Assembly (NCBI RefSeq): GCF_027604915.1
Contig: NZ_JAJAQC010000033.1
Span: 1 to 64,000, forward strand
Reading direction: 5' to 3'
From: Streptomonospora mangrovi
Lineage (GTDB): Bacteria; Actinomycetota; Actinomycetes; Streptosporangiales; Streptosporangiaceae
DNA: 64,000 bases
A program made the position numbers and the translations under genes. Within the stretch, counting starts at the first letter, position 1. Each line of letters opens with the position of its first letter. Positions 22,991 to 30,551 of the stretch are shown in pieces. The notes below the pieces were generated by a model, which was not told the DNA's origin, ran no database searches, and was given only the letters and a program-made list of their open reading frames with translations.

Positions 22991-23833
22991 TCAGGCGCCG
23001 AGGCTGGCGCCGCCGTCCACGCGCAGGTCGTGCAGGGTGATGTGCCGGGCGGCCGGGGAGATGAGGAAGGCGACCGACTCGGCGACGTCGTCGGGCTGGG
23101 CGATCCGACCCAGGGGTACGGCCACCCGGAAGGCGCGCGGATCGGCGCCGGGCGCGGTAGCGGGTTCGGCGCGGGCGCCGGGGGCGGGTGCAGCGGGCTC
23201 GGCGGACTCGGCGGGCTGCGTCGCGGGGGCGGGTTCCCGGTCCCACAGCGCCCGCTGCATGGCGGTGTCGGTGGCGCCGGGCGAGACGACGTTGCAGCGG
23301 ATGCCGTGCGGGGCGAGTTCCAGGCCCAGCGACAGGGTGAAGTGGGCGGCGGCGGCCTTGGAGGCGGCGTAGGCCGCCATGGCGGCGCGGGGCACGGCAC
23401 CGGCGTCGGAGCCGACGGTGACGATGCTGCCGGACTGGCGGGGCACCATCGCCCGCGCCGCCGCGCGGCAGACGTGGAAGACGCCGAGGGTGTTGACGTC
23501 GAAGACCTCGCGCCACTGCCGATCGGAGAAGGCGGTGACCGGCCCCCAGCGCAGGACCCCCGCGACGTTGACGGCGGCGGCGAGCGCCCCGAGGTCGCTC
23601 TCGGCCGCCGCGACCGCCGCCTCCACGGCGTCGGCGTCGGCCACGTCGACCGCGTATCCCCGGACGCGGTGCCCCCGCGCGGCCAGCCGCGCCGCCAGGT
23701 CGGCGACGCCGTCGCCGTCGACGTCCAGCGCCGCCACGGCAAACCCCCGCTCGACCAGCAGACGCACGACGGCACTCCCGATTCCCCCGGCAGCCCCGGT
23801 GACCAGGGCCGTTCCGGGCGGCTCCCCTACCAC
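22991..23833 (-). CDS. 2,3-dihydro-2,3-dihydroxybenzoate dehydrogenase (DhbA/EntA-like SDR)
   Basis: A 280-residue short-chain dehydrogenase. The cofactor motif is TGAAGGIG (12-19), and the catalytic Tyr155 and Lys159 are in AYAASKAA, preceded by [12 protein letters not shown], the EntA-type context. It oxidises 2,3-dihydro-DHB to 2,3-DHB with NAD+. I place the start at GTG 23833, preceded by GGAAAG; the frame is open further upstream but would run through the Zur-like site. Residues about 201-232, just before the substrate lid, are an Ala/Pro-rich insert not found in EntA, explaining why it is about 25 residues longer than the family norm. Together with the isochorismatase it commits the cluster to 2,3-DHB. 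Confidence 0.87.
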   Translation of the reverse strand: MVGEPPGTALVTGAAGGIGSAVVRLLVERGFAVAALDVDGDGVADLAARLAARGHRVRGYAVDVADADAVEAAVAAAESDLGALAAAVNVAGVLRWGPVTAFSDRQWREVFDVNTLGVFHVCRAAARAMVPRQSGSIVTVGSDAGAVPRAAMAAYAASKAAAAHFTLSLGLELAPHGIRCNVVSPGATDTAMQRALWDREPAPATQPAESAEPAAPAPGARAEPATAPGADPRAFRVAVPLGRIAQPDDVAESVAFLISPAARHITLHDLRVDGGASLGA

Positions 23834-23852
23834 GGAGCATCTTTCCGAGGAA

Positions 23853-23867
23853 TGAAAATGATTATCA
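23853..23867. promoter_or_regulatory. Second Zur-type operator, upstream of the DHB dehydrogenase
   Basis: TGAAAATGATTATCA is a 7-1-7 inverted repeat with one mismatch and only one base away from the Streptomyces Zur consensus. It lies 20 bp before the proposed GTG start of the dehydrogenase, where a repressor would block transcription of that gene and the isochorismatase. Confidence 0.65.
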
Positions 23868-24059
23868 TGTTCACACCATAGCAACGACCTTCGGACAGAC
23901 CCGCAGTAGCCACCCACCCGCACAGCCTGGCCGCCGCCACCCTGGTCCGATCACTGGAGATGAGGCGGTTCCCGTGCGGTGCGAACGGGACGGAACCAGA
24001 CGTCCGGCCCGCCCCAGCACCGCTCAGGTGAAACCTGGGACCCGCGGGTAACCGGCCGT

Positions 24060-24075
24060 TGACCGGTGCCGGTCA
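24060..24075. promoter_or_regulatory. Inverted repeat and possible promoter before the peptide gene
   Basis: TGACCGG-TG-CCGGTCA is a perfect 7-2-7 palindrome. It overlaps a TTGACC element (24059-24064), which is followed 18-19 bases later by TGACAAT, a plausible -10. The peptide start lies 66 bp downstream. The rest of 23868-24141 shows no gene. Confidence 0.4.
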
Positions 24076-24141
24076 GCTCCAGTGACAATGCGTTGCCTTC
24101 TGACTACGGTGAGGGCACGTCCCCTTCCGCTGGAGGTTGCG

Positions 24142-24258
24142 ATGGGTCACCGTAAAGAAGGCGAACCGGACCAGAAACCGGAGCCCAAGATCATCCAGGA
24201 CGGGCAGAACCCGTCCCCGCACGGCCGCGGCGGTGAGAAGACCGGCGAGAACAAGTGA
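24142..24258 (+). CDS. 38-residue peptide, candidate imiditide-type RiPP precursor
   Basis: A short gene starting at ATG 24142 behind an ideal TGGAGG with 5-base spacing. The peptide is strongly hydrophilic: 7 Lys/Arg, 8 Asp/Glu, 5 Pro, no Cys and no signal sequence. Its centre reads PKIIQDGQNPSPHG, so Asp20 is followed by Gly21, the dipeptide most prone to aspartimide formation; a Gly/Lys/Glu-rich tail follows. The stop codon overlaps the GTG of the methyltransferase by 4 bp (GTGA), showing the two are translated together. Imiditide loci consist of just such a charged peptide plus a protein-isoaspartate methyltransferase homologue that turns an Asp into an aspartimide. The assignment rests on architecture and the Asp-Gly; which Asp (10 or 20) is modified is not known. 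Confidence 0.75.
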   Translation: MGHRKEGEPDQKPEPKIIQDGQNPSPHGRGGEKTGENK

Positions 24259-25415
24259 CTTCGCCACCGCACGGCGGCCCGGCCGCGCTGGCCGGGCTGC
24301 TGTGCGCTCGCGGAGTGCTCACCGACCCGGTGTGGGAGCGCGTCTTCGCCTCGGTGCCGCGCCACGCGTTTCTGCCCGACGTGGTCTGGGCCAACGACGC
24401 CGACGGGTGGCTGTCCCCCGTCACACGCGACGATCCGCGCTGGTGGGAATGGGCCTACTCCGACGTGCCCGTCGTGACCCAGGTCGACGACGGCGCACCC
24501 GAGGGCGCGGACGGGCGCGGACGGCTGGCGACCAGCTCGGCGAGCCAACCCCTGATGGTCGCCGCCATGCTCGACGCGCTTGAGGTGTACGACGGTGCGC
24601 GGGTGCTGGAGATCGGCACGGCGACCGGCTTCAACGCGGCCCTGCTGTCGGCGCGGCTGGGATCGCGGCAGGTGACCACGGTGGAGATCGACGCGGCCCT
24701 GGCCGAGCAGGGGCGGGCGAACCTGGAGCGCGCGGGCTTCGCGCCGACCGTGGTCGTGGGCGACGGCACGAAGGGGGTCGCCGCTGACGCCCCCTATGAC
24801 CGGGTGCTTTCCACGGTCGCCGCGAAGTCGGTGCCCTTCGCCTGGGTGGAGCAGACCCGGCCCGGCGGGGTGATCGTGACCCCCTGGGGCAACGACTACC
24901 TCGGCCACCACCTGCTCCGCCTGGACGTGGGAGCCGACGGCACCGCCTCGGGGCGGATCATCGGCCCTGCGGCGTTCATGTGGCTGCGCGGTCAGCGCTC
25001 CTACACGGGAACCTGGCGCGACCACATCGACTTCGACGCGCCCATGGCCGAGGGCACGACGACCCTGGACCCCGGCGCCGTACTGGCGGCCGAGGACAGC
25101 GGTGCCCGGTTCGTGATCGGCGCGGCGGTGGAGGACCTCTACGCCATGCGGTTCAGCGCTCGCGACGGGTCGGGCGAGTTCACGGTCTGGCTCTACGACG
25201 CTCGGGGGTCCTGGGCGGCGGCCGACCACGTCCCCGGCGCGGACGAGTTCGCCGTGAGCCACCACGGGCCGCGCCGCCTGTGGGCCGAGGTCGAACGCGC
25301 CTACACCGCGTGGGAGGCGGCGGGCCGACCGGAACGCGATCGGCTCGGGCTTACCGTCTCCGCTGCGGGACAAGCGGTGTGGGTCGATGAACCGGGAATC
25401 GTGGTCGGCCCGTGA
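24255..25415 (+). CDS. Protein-L-isoaspartate methyltransferase-like enzyme, candidate imiditide maturase
   Basis: The 386-residue protein starts at GTG 24255 within the peptide stop. Residues about 15-215 form a PIMT domain: the substrate-loop motif SSASQP at 94-99 and SAM motif I VLEIGTATG at 117-125, followed by an acidic strand end TVEID. A C-terminal extension of about 170 residues, absent from the roughly 220-residue repair enzyme, is seen in PIMT homologues that work in RiPP pathways. These enzymes methylate the side chain of an Asp in a dedicated precursor, after which the ester collapses to an aspartimide. The dedicated small gene upstream is why I do not call it a general repair methyltransferase, although that remains possible. 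Confidence 0.82.
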   Translation: MTSPPHGGPAALAGLLCARGVLTDPVWERVFASVPRHAFLPDVVWANDADGWLSPVTRDDPRWWEWAYSDVPVVTQVDDGAPEGADGRGRLATSSASQPLMVAAMLDALEVYDGARVLEIGTATGFNAALLSARLGSRQVTTVEIDAALAEQGRANLERAGFAPTVVVGDGTKGVAADAPYDRVLSTVAAKSVPFAWVEQTRPGGVIVTPWGNDYLGHHLLRLDVGADGTASGRIIGPAAFMWLRGQRSYTGTWRDHIDFDAPMAEGTTTLDPGAVLAAEDSGARFVIGAAVEDLYAMRFSARDGSGEFTVWLYDARGSWAAADHVPGADEFAVSHHGPRRLWAEVERAYTAWEAAGRPERDRLGLTVSAAGQAVWVDEPGIVVGP

Positions 25416-25442
25416 CCGGACGGGCGGCGTGCGGCCCGGCGC

Positions 25443-25483
25443 CCCGCGTCGCCGGACTCCGGCGGGGAGCCCGGCGACGCGGG
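25443..25483. terminator. Strong hairpin between convergent genes
   Basis: Thirteen-base perfect arms (25443-25455 and 25471-25483, CCCGCGTCGCCGG and its complement) with a 15-base loop, 28 bp after the methyltransferase stop. Probably terminates the peptide/methyltransferase transcript. Confidence 0.65.
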
Positions 25484-25498
25484 CGGGGACTGAGTCGC

Positions 25499-25545
25499 CA
25501 CCCGGCGCCGCCCACGTGCGGGTGGCGCCGGGGCGGCACCGGGTG
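25499..25545. terminator. Second hairpin between convergent genes
   Basis: Fifteen-base arms at 25499-25513 and 25531-25545 with a single mismatch and a 17-base loop. It is 66 bp beyond the stop of the minus-strand SDR gene and may terminate it. Confidence 0.5.
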
Positions 25546-25611
25546 GGCGCGTCCGTGCTCGGGGCGGCGGCTGCGCCTGGGCCTCGCTCCGGGCGCTCCG
25601 GGCGCTCCGGG

Positions 25612-26376
25612 TCAGACCGCCGACCAGCCGTTGTCCACGGGCAGGACGGCGCCGCTGATGTTGCTGGCGGCGTCGGAGGCCAGGAAGACGATCGCGGCGG
25701 CGAGTTCGGCGGGGTCGGCCACGCGGCCGATGTTGGTGGCGTAGGTCCCGACCACCGTGGGGCCGCCGGGCGCCGGGGCGGCCTCCACGGCGATGGCGGT
25801 GGCGGTGCCGCCGGGGGCCACCGCGTTCACCCGGATGCCGTGGTCGCGGTACATGACCGCCGTGGACTTCACCAGGCCCACCACGCCGTGCTTGGCGGCG
25901 GTGTAGGCGGTGCCGGCGGCGCTGCCGCGCAGGGACGCCTCCGAGGCGGTGAAGACGATCGACCCCTTGCCCCGCTCCAGCATGTGCGGCAGGGCGGCGC
26001 GGGTGAGCAGGAACGGCGCGGTGAGGTTGACGCGGATCAGCCGCTCCCACACGGCGTCGGTGACGTCGGCGGTGGCCGACAGGTCGTCCATGATCCCGGC
26101 GTTGTTGACGAGGACGTCGATCCCGCCCAGGCGCTCCACGGCGGCGGCCACGACCTCGTCCACCACCTCCTGGCGGCTGAGGTCGCCGGCGACCACCTCG
26201 GCGGTGCCGCCGGCGGCGCGGACCTCGGCGGCCGCGCTCTCGGCGGTCTCGGCGTTGAGGTCGGCGATGAGCACGCGGGCGCCCTCGGCGGCGAAGCGCA
26301 GCGCGCTGGCCCGCCCGATGCCGGAGCCGCCCCCGGTGACGACGACGTTCTTCCCGGCCAGACCCGACTCGATCAC
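25612..26376 (-). CDS. Short-chain dehydrogenase/reductase
   Basis: A 254-residue classical SDR. The cofactor motif is TGGGSGIG, NNAG follows in LVNNAGIM, and the catalytic Tyr/Lys are in AYTAAKHG; the C terminus ends in the typical GAVLPVDNGWSAV. The GTG start at 26376 is preceded by AAGGGACC. The D in LIADLN suggests NAD(H) preference. The substrate is not predictable. It is divergent from a TetR regulator with a palindromic site between them, so it is probably that regulator's target. Confidence 0.88.
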   Translation of the reverse strand: MIESGLAGKNVVVTGGGSGIGRASALRFAAEGARVLIADLNAETAESAAAEVRAAGGTAEVVAGDLSRQEVVDEVVAAAVERLGGIDVLVNNAGIMDDLSATADVTDAVWERLIRVNLTAPFLLTRAALPHMLERGKGSIVFTASEASLRGSAAGTAYTAAKHGVVGLVKSTAVMYRDHGIRVNAVAPGGTATAIAVEAAPAPGGPTVVGTYATNIGRVADPAELAAAIVFLASDAASNISGAVLPVDNGWSAV

Positions 26377-26466
26377 GGTTGGTCCCTTCGTCCCGACGGC
26401 AGGGTCGGCCCTGCGTGGCCGACCGGCGAGGCTGCCTCGGGCCTCCTCTGTCACTCTACGACTTTT

Positions 26467-26481
26467 TGTCGCTAAGCGACA
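26467..26481. promoter_or_regulatory. Palindromic operator between SDR and TetR genes
   Basis: TGTCGCTAAGCGACA is a perfect 7-1-7 palindrome in the divergent intergenic space, followed at 26485 by a second TTGTCGGTGAGTGA half-like copy. The flanking T-rich context (TTTTTGTCGC, ATTTTGTCGG) stands out from the local GC content. It is a likely site for the adjacent TetR protein. Confidence 0.6.
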
Positions 26482-26573
26482 TTTTGTCGGTGAGTGATAT
26501 TCCGGCACGTGGGAGCGGTAGCCTGGTGCGGCCCGGGGAGCCCTCCCGGGGGCCGGTGGCGAAGGAGGTCGGG

Positions 26574-27377
26574 GTGGCGCAGCGCAAACCGCTTGAGCCG
26601 GCGGAGCCGGTCCGGCCGCCGGACGAAGGGGAGCCGGCGGACCCGCCGCAGCCGAGCGGACCGGCCGGGGCGACCGGGCCGACCGGCCCGGCGCGGACGT
26701 CGAGGCCGGCGCAGCAGGGCCGGGGCCGCCCGCCCATGTCGGAGCGGCGCCGCTCGCTCATGCGCCTGGAGATCGCGCGCGCCGCCGTCAAACTGTTCCG
26801 CGCCAAGGGGGTGGCCGCCACCACCGGCGACGACATCGCCGGCGCCATCGGCATCAGCGCCCGCACGCTGTGGCGCTACTTCCCCACCAAGGAGAGCTGC
26901 GTCCGCCCCCTGCTCACCGGGAGCCTGGAGACCCTGGCCGCCGCGCTGCGCGACTGCCCGCCCGGCGCGGGGCTGCTGGCGCACCTGGAGCGCGTGGGCA
27001 TATTCGCCGACCGCGAAACCCTCGGCACCGAGCCCATCGCCGACCTGGTCCGGATGACCCGCACCGAGCCCGCGCTGCGCACCGTCTGGCTGGACGTCCA
27101 CCACGCCGCCGAGGAGGTCTTCGCCGAGATCATCGCCGAGCGCGTCGGCGCCGCACCCGGCGACCTCGCCGTCCGCATGCAGGCGGCCGTCCTCAACGCC
27201 GCCCTGCGCGTCGCCGCCGAGGAGCACGCCCGCGCCCTCGCGCAGTCGTCCGATCCCCCGCCCCTGGGCGCCGTCCTGCGCACCGCCCTGACCGCCGCCG
27301 CCCCCGCCCTTCCCGCCTTCGCCCCGGCCCCCGAGCCCGACACCCGCCCCCGCACCGACGCCGGCACCGGCACCTGA
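26574..27377 (+). CDS. TetR/AcrR-family transcriptional regulator
   Basis: The product has 267 residues from GTG 26574, which sits 5 bases after GGAGG; longer upstream starts in frame lack a ribosome site. The first 58 residues are Pro/Glu-rich and probably disordered. The DNA-binding domain follows, with the recognition helix region IAGAIGISARTLWRYFPTKESC, the TetR hallmark. The C-terminal ligand domain resembles the MftR-like C-terminal family in general layout. It likely autoregulates and controls the divergent SDR through the palindrome between them. Confidence 0.88.
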   Translation: MAQRKPLEPAEPVRPPDEGEPADPPQPSGPAGATGPTGPARTSRPAQQGRGRPPMSERRRSLMRLEIARAAVKLFRAKGVAATTGDDIAGAIGISARTLWRYFPTKESCVRPLLTGSLETLAAALRDCPPGAGLLAHLERVGIFADRETLGTEPIADLVRMTRTEPALRTVWLDVHHAAEEVFAEIIAERVGAAPGDLAVRMQAAVLNAALRVAAEEHARALAQSSDPPPLGAVLRTALTAAAPALPAFAPAPEPDTRPRTDAGTGT

Positions 27378-27407
27378 CACCCGCACCGCTCCCGGCCGGC
27401 CGCCCGG

Positions 27408-29963
27408 CTAGGGCAGCGGCGGCGTCGGCTCGGCCGGCTCCGCCGGCTCGGTGGCGTCGGCCGACGGCAGCGAGACCAGCATGGTCAGCCCGCCTCCGGA
27501 CGTGGGCTCAGGGGAGAGAGTGCCGCCCATGGCCTCCACCAGGCCCCGCGACAGCGCCAGCCCCAGCCCCACACCGGTGGTGTTGTCGGTGTCGCCCAGG
27601 CGCTGGAACGGCACGAATACCCGGTCCCACTCCTCCTCGGGGATCCCCGGGCCGTGGTCGGTGATCCGCACCTCCACCCGGGAGTCGGTCTCGGTGGCGG
27701 TGATCTCGGGCGGGGCGCCGGCGGGGCTGTAGCGCAGCGCGTTGCCGATCACGTTGGCCAGCGCCCGCTGGAGCAGGCCGAGGTCGGCGTGCACGGCCGA
27801 GAGGTCGTCGGGGACGCGCAGCCGCACGGGCGCCTCCGGCGCGGCCTCCTCCAGGGCGGGCATGAGCGCCTCGGCCACGTCGAAGTCGCTCAAGCTCACC
27901 CCCAGCGCCCCGGCGCGCAGCCGGCTCATGTCCAGCAGGTTGGCCACCAGCCGGGTGAGCTGGTCCACGGCCTCGTCGGCGGTGGCCAGCAGCTCGGCCT
28001 GGTCGTGGGCGTCGAAGTGCACCTCCTCGCTGCGCAGGCTGGTGATCACCGCCTTGGCCGAGGCCAGCGGCCCGCGCAGGTCGTGGCTGACGGCCGCCAG
28101 CAGCGCGGTGCGCAGCCGGTCGGCCTCGGCCAGCGGGCGGGCCGTGGCCGCCTCCTCGGCCAGCCGCTCGTGGCGCAGCGCCACCGCCGCCTGGGCGGCG
28201 AACGCCTCGACCACGCGGCGGTCCTCGGCGGCCAGCCGCCCGCCGCGCAGGACCAGGCGCAGGGTGTCGTCGATGGCGACCTCCACCCCGCCCTCGCCCG
28301 GGTCGGCGCCCGGCGGCTCCCCGGCCGAGGCGGCGACCCGCCACGCCCCCGGGTCGAGCCGCGCGCCGTCCTCGGCCGGCCGCTCCAGCAGGGCGACCGA
28401 CTCCGAGCCGAACGTCTCGCGCAGCCGCTCCAGCAGCGCCGCCAGCGGCCGCGACCCGCGCAGGACGCTGCCCGCCACGGTGGCCAGGGTCTGGGCCTGG
28501 GCCTGGGCGCGCGCGGCCTCGCGGGTGCGCCGGGCCGCGCGGTCGACCACCACGCTCACCGCCGCGGCCACCACGAGGAACACCCCCAGCGCCAGCACGT
28601 CGCGCGGGTGGGAGACCGCCAGCGTGAGGTAGGGCCGGGTGTGGAAGACGTCCATCAGCAGGAACCCGACCACGGCGGCGGTCAGCGCGGGCGCCATGCC
28701 CCCGGTGAGCGCCGCGCCGATCACGGCCGCGAACACCACCAGGATGGCGGTGGGCAGGGACTCCTCGCCGGGCGGCAGGACGCCGCTCAGCATCAGCAGC
28801 GGCAGCGCGCCCAGCGCCAGGGCGTGGCCGATGGCCCGGCGGCGCCGGGGCAGCGCCGGTGCCGGGCCGCGCCGCCCGCCGCGCCCGGCGTGCTCGTGGT
28901 TGACCAGGTGGACGTCGATGGACCCTGCCAGCGCCGTGGTGGTCGGCCCCACCCCCGGCGACAGCGCGTGGCCCAGCCGCCCCCGCCGGCTGGCGCCCAG
29001 CACCAACTGGGTGGCGTTGGCGCCCCGGGCGAACTCGATGAGCGCGGTGGGCACGTCGTCGCCGATGACCTCGTGGTAGGTGCCGCCCAGGCACTCCACC
29101 AGCACCCGCTGGCGGGCCAGCAGCGCGGGGTCGGCGCCCACCAGCCCGTCGGAGCGGGCGACGTGCACCGCCAGCAAATCGGCGCCCTTGCTGCGCGCGG
29201 CGATCCGGGCGGCGCGGCGGATGAGGGTGTCGCCCTCGGCGCCGCCGGTGAGCGCCACGACCACCCGCTCGCGCGCCTCCCAGGTGGCGGTGACCTCGTG
29301 CTCGCTGCGGTAGCGGTCGAGCTGGTCGTCGACCTTGTCGGCCAGCCACAGCAGCGCGAGTTCGCGCAGCGCGGTGAGGTTGCCGACGCGGAAGTAGTTC
29401 TGGAGGGCGGCGTCGACCTTGTCGGGGGCGTAGACGTTGCCGTGGACCATGCGGCGGCGCAGCGCCTCGGGGGTCATGTCGACCAGCTCGATCTGGTCGG
29501 CGGCGCGCACCCAGGCGTCGGGCACGGTCTCGCGCTGGGGCACGCCGGTGATGCGCTCCACGACGTCGTTCAACGATTCCAGGTGCTGGATGTTGAGCGT
29601 GGACAGCACGGTGACTCCGGCGTCCAGCAGCCGGGCGATGTCCTGCCACCGCTTGGCGTTGGCCGACCCGGGGACGTTGGTGTGCGCCAGCTCGTCCACC
29701 AGCGCGATGCGCGGGCGGCGGGCGAGCACGGCGTCGAGGTCCATCTCGGTGAAGACCGCGCCGCGGTGCTCGACCGTGCGGCGCGGCACGGTCTCCAGGT
29801 CGCCGATCATGGCCTGGGTCTCGGGGCGGCCGTGGGTCTCGACGTAGGCGACCACCACGTCGGCGCCCCGGGCGCGGCGCCGGTGCGCCTCGGCGAGCAT
29901 GGCGTAGGTCTTGCCGACCCCCGGGGCCGCGCCCAGGTAGACGCGCAGCCGTCCGCGTGCCAT
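27408..29963 (-). CDS. kdpD: Potassium/turgor sensor histidine kinase KdpD
   Basis: The 851-residue sensor starts at ATG 29963 after GGAGGG. The N-terminal KdpD domain has the ATP-binding GAAPGVGKTY at 11-20, followed by a universal-stress-like domain with GASRRGRLG. Four membrane helices (about 385-480) precede a GAF domain, the phospho-accepting His near residue 627 in SHDLRGPL, and a HATPase domain with NVIGNALRYSP and DHGPGIPEE. It phosphorylates KdpE when potassium is low. It is transcribed away from kdpFABC and is not next to kdpE, unlike the usual kdpDE operon. It converges on the TetR gene with only 30 bp between stops. Confidence 0.96.
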   Translation of the reverse strand: MARGRLRVYLGAAPGVGKTYAMLAEAHRRRARGADVVVAYVETHGRPETQAMIGDLETVPRRTVEHRGAVFTEMDLDAVLARRPRIALVDELAHTNVPGSANAKRWQDIARLLDAGVTVLSTLNIQHLESLNDVVERITGVPQRETVPDAWVRAADQIELVDMTPEALRRRMVHGNVYAPDKVDAALQNYFRVGNLTALRELALLWLADKVDDQLDRYRSEHEVTATWEARERVVVALTGGAEGDTLIRRAARIAARSKGADLLAVHVARSDGLVGADPALLARQRVLVECLGGTYHEVIGDDVPTALIEFARGANATQLVLGASRRGRLGHALSPGVGPTTTALAGSIDVHLVNHEHAGRGGRRGPAPALPRRRRAIGHALALGALPLLMLSGVLPPGEESLPTAILVVFAAVIGAALTGGMAPALTAAVVGFLLMDVFHTRPYLTLAVSHPRDVLALGVFLVVAAAVSVVVDRAARRTREAARAQAQAQTLATVAGSVLRGSRPLAALLERLRETFGSESVALLERPAEDGARLDPGAWRVAASAGEPPGADPGEGGVEVAIDDTLRLVLRGGRLAAEDRRVVEAFAAQAAVALRHERLAEEAATARPLAEADRLRTALLAAVSHDLRGPLASAKAVITSLRSEEVHFDAHDQAELLATADEAVDQLTRLVANLLDMSRLRAGALGVSLSDFDVAEALMPALEEAAPEAPVRLRVPDDLSAVHADLGLLQRALANVIGNALRYSPAGAPPEITATETDSRVEVRITDHGPGIPEEEWDRVFVPFQRLGDTDNTTGVGLGLALSRGLVEAMGGTLSPEPTSGGGLTMLVSLPSADATEPAEPAEPTPPLP

Positions 29964-30151
29964 CGCGGACCCTCCCTCCTCCTGGCGGGCGGCCGGGGAA
30001 CGTCCCACCGCCCGCGCACCCGTTGTAGTCGCCCGAGGTCGCGGCGGCAACGGCGCTTGGTGGGTTCTTAGCGGCCGGCGCGGTGTCGCCCGCGTCACGC
30101 CCCGCCGCCCGCCCGCGCACGCCCACCACCTCCCCCGCGTCAAGACGGTGC

Positions 30152-30183
30152 TAAATAACGCGGCCCGCCGGGTTAAGAGCGCG
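30152..30183. promoter_or_regulatory. Possible KdpE direct repeats in the kdpD/kdpF divergent region
   Basis: The 328-bp gap 29964-30291 between kdpD and the kdp operon contains TAAATAACGCG (30152) and TAAGAGCGCG (30174), similar elements 22 bp apart, two helical turns, as expected for an OmpR/PhoB-type regulator. They are the only AT-rich bases in the region. A related TTCTTAGCGG lies at about 30066. No gene is seen in the gap. Confidence 0.35.
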
Positions 30184-30291
30184 TTGCGGATGCGGGCGGC
30201 GCCGGGCCGGGGCGCGCAGTGTGGGCGAGGTGCGCACTTCGCGCACTTTCACCCCATTCACGCCCCACCCGTCACGAGAGGAGCCCGACCG

Positions 30292-30465
30292 ATGGCCGAC
30301 ATCGCGTTCGTGCTCGTCGCGGTCGTGTTCTTCGCCCTGTGCGTCGGCTACGTCCGCGGCTGCGAACGGATCATCGGCGCCGCGCCCGCCGGCGCCGGCG
30401 ACGACGAGCACCCCGCCGGCCGCCCCGAGCGCGCCGACCGCGCCGGCGAGGCGGTCGCGCCGTGA
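30292..30465 (+). CDS. Small single-span membrane protein heading the kdp operon
   Basis: A 57-residue protein starting at ATG 30292 after GAGAGGAG. Residues 3-22 ([20 protein letters not shown]) form one membrane helix; the rest is a charged, Asp/Glu/Arg-rich cytoplasmic or extracellular tail. The stop overlaps the kdpF GTG (GTGA). Similar small ORFs precede kdpF in other actinobacteria. It may be an extra small subunit of the Kdp complex; there is no domain evidence. Confidence 0.75.
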   Translation: MADIAFVLVAVVFFALCVGYVRGCERIIGAAPAGAGDDEHPAGRPERADRAGEAVAP

Positions 30466-30551
30466 CCCTCGACGACGCCCTCGCCCTGGCCCTCGCCGTC
30501 CCCCTGGCCGCCTACCTGGTGGCGGCCCTGCTGCTTCCCGAGAGGTTCTGA
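30462..30551 (+). CDS. kdpF: KdpF, small subunit of the potassium ATPase
   Basis: A 29-residue hydrophobic peptide from GTG 30462 to TGA 30549-30551, ending in LLLPERF, the end typical of KdpF. It has one membrane helix and stabilises the KdpFABC complex. It is too short for most gene finders. It overlaps the preceding small ORF by 4 bp and shares one base with the kdpA ATG. Confidence 0.9.
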   Translation: MTLDDALALALAVPLAAYLVAALLLPERF

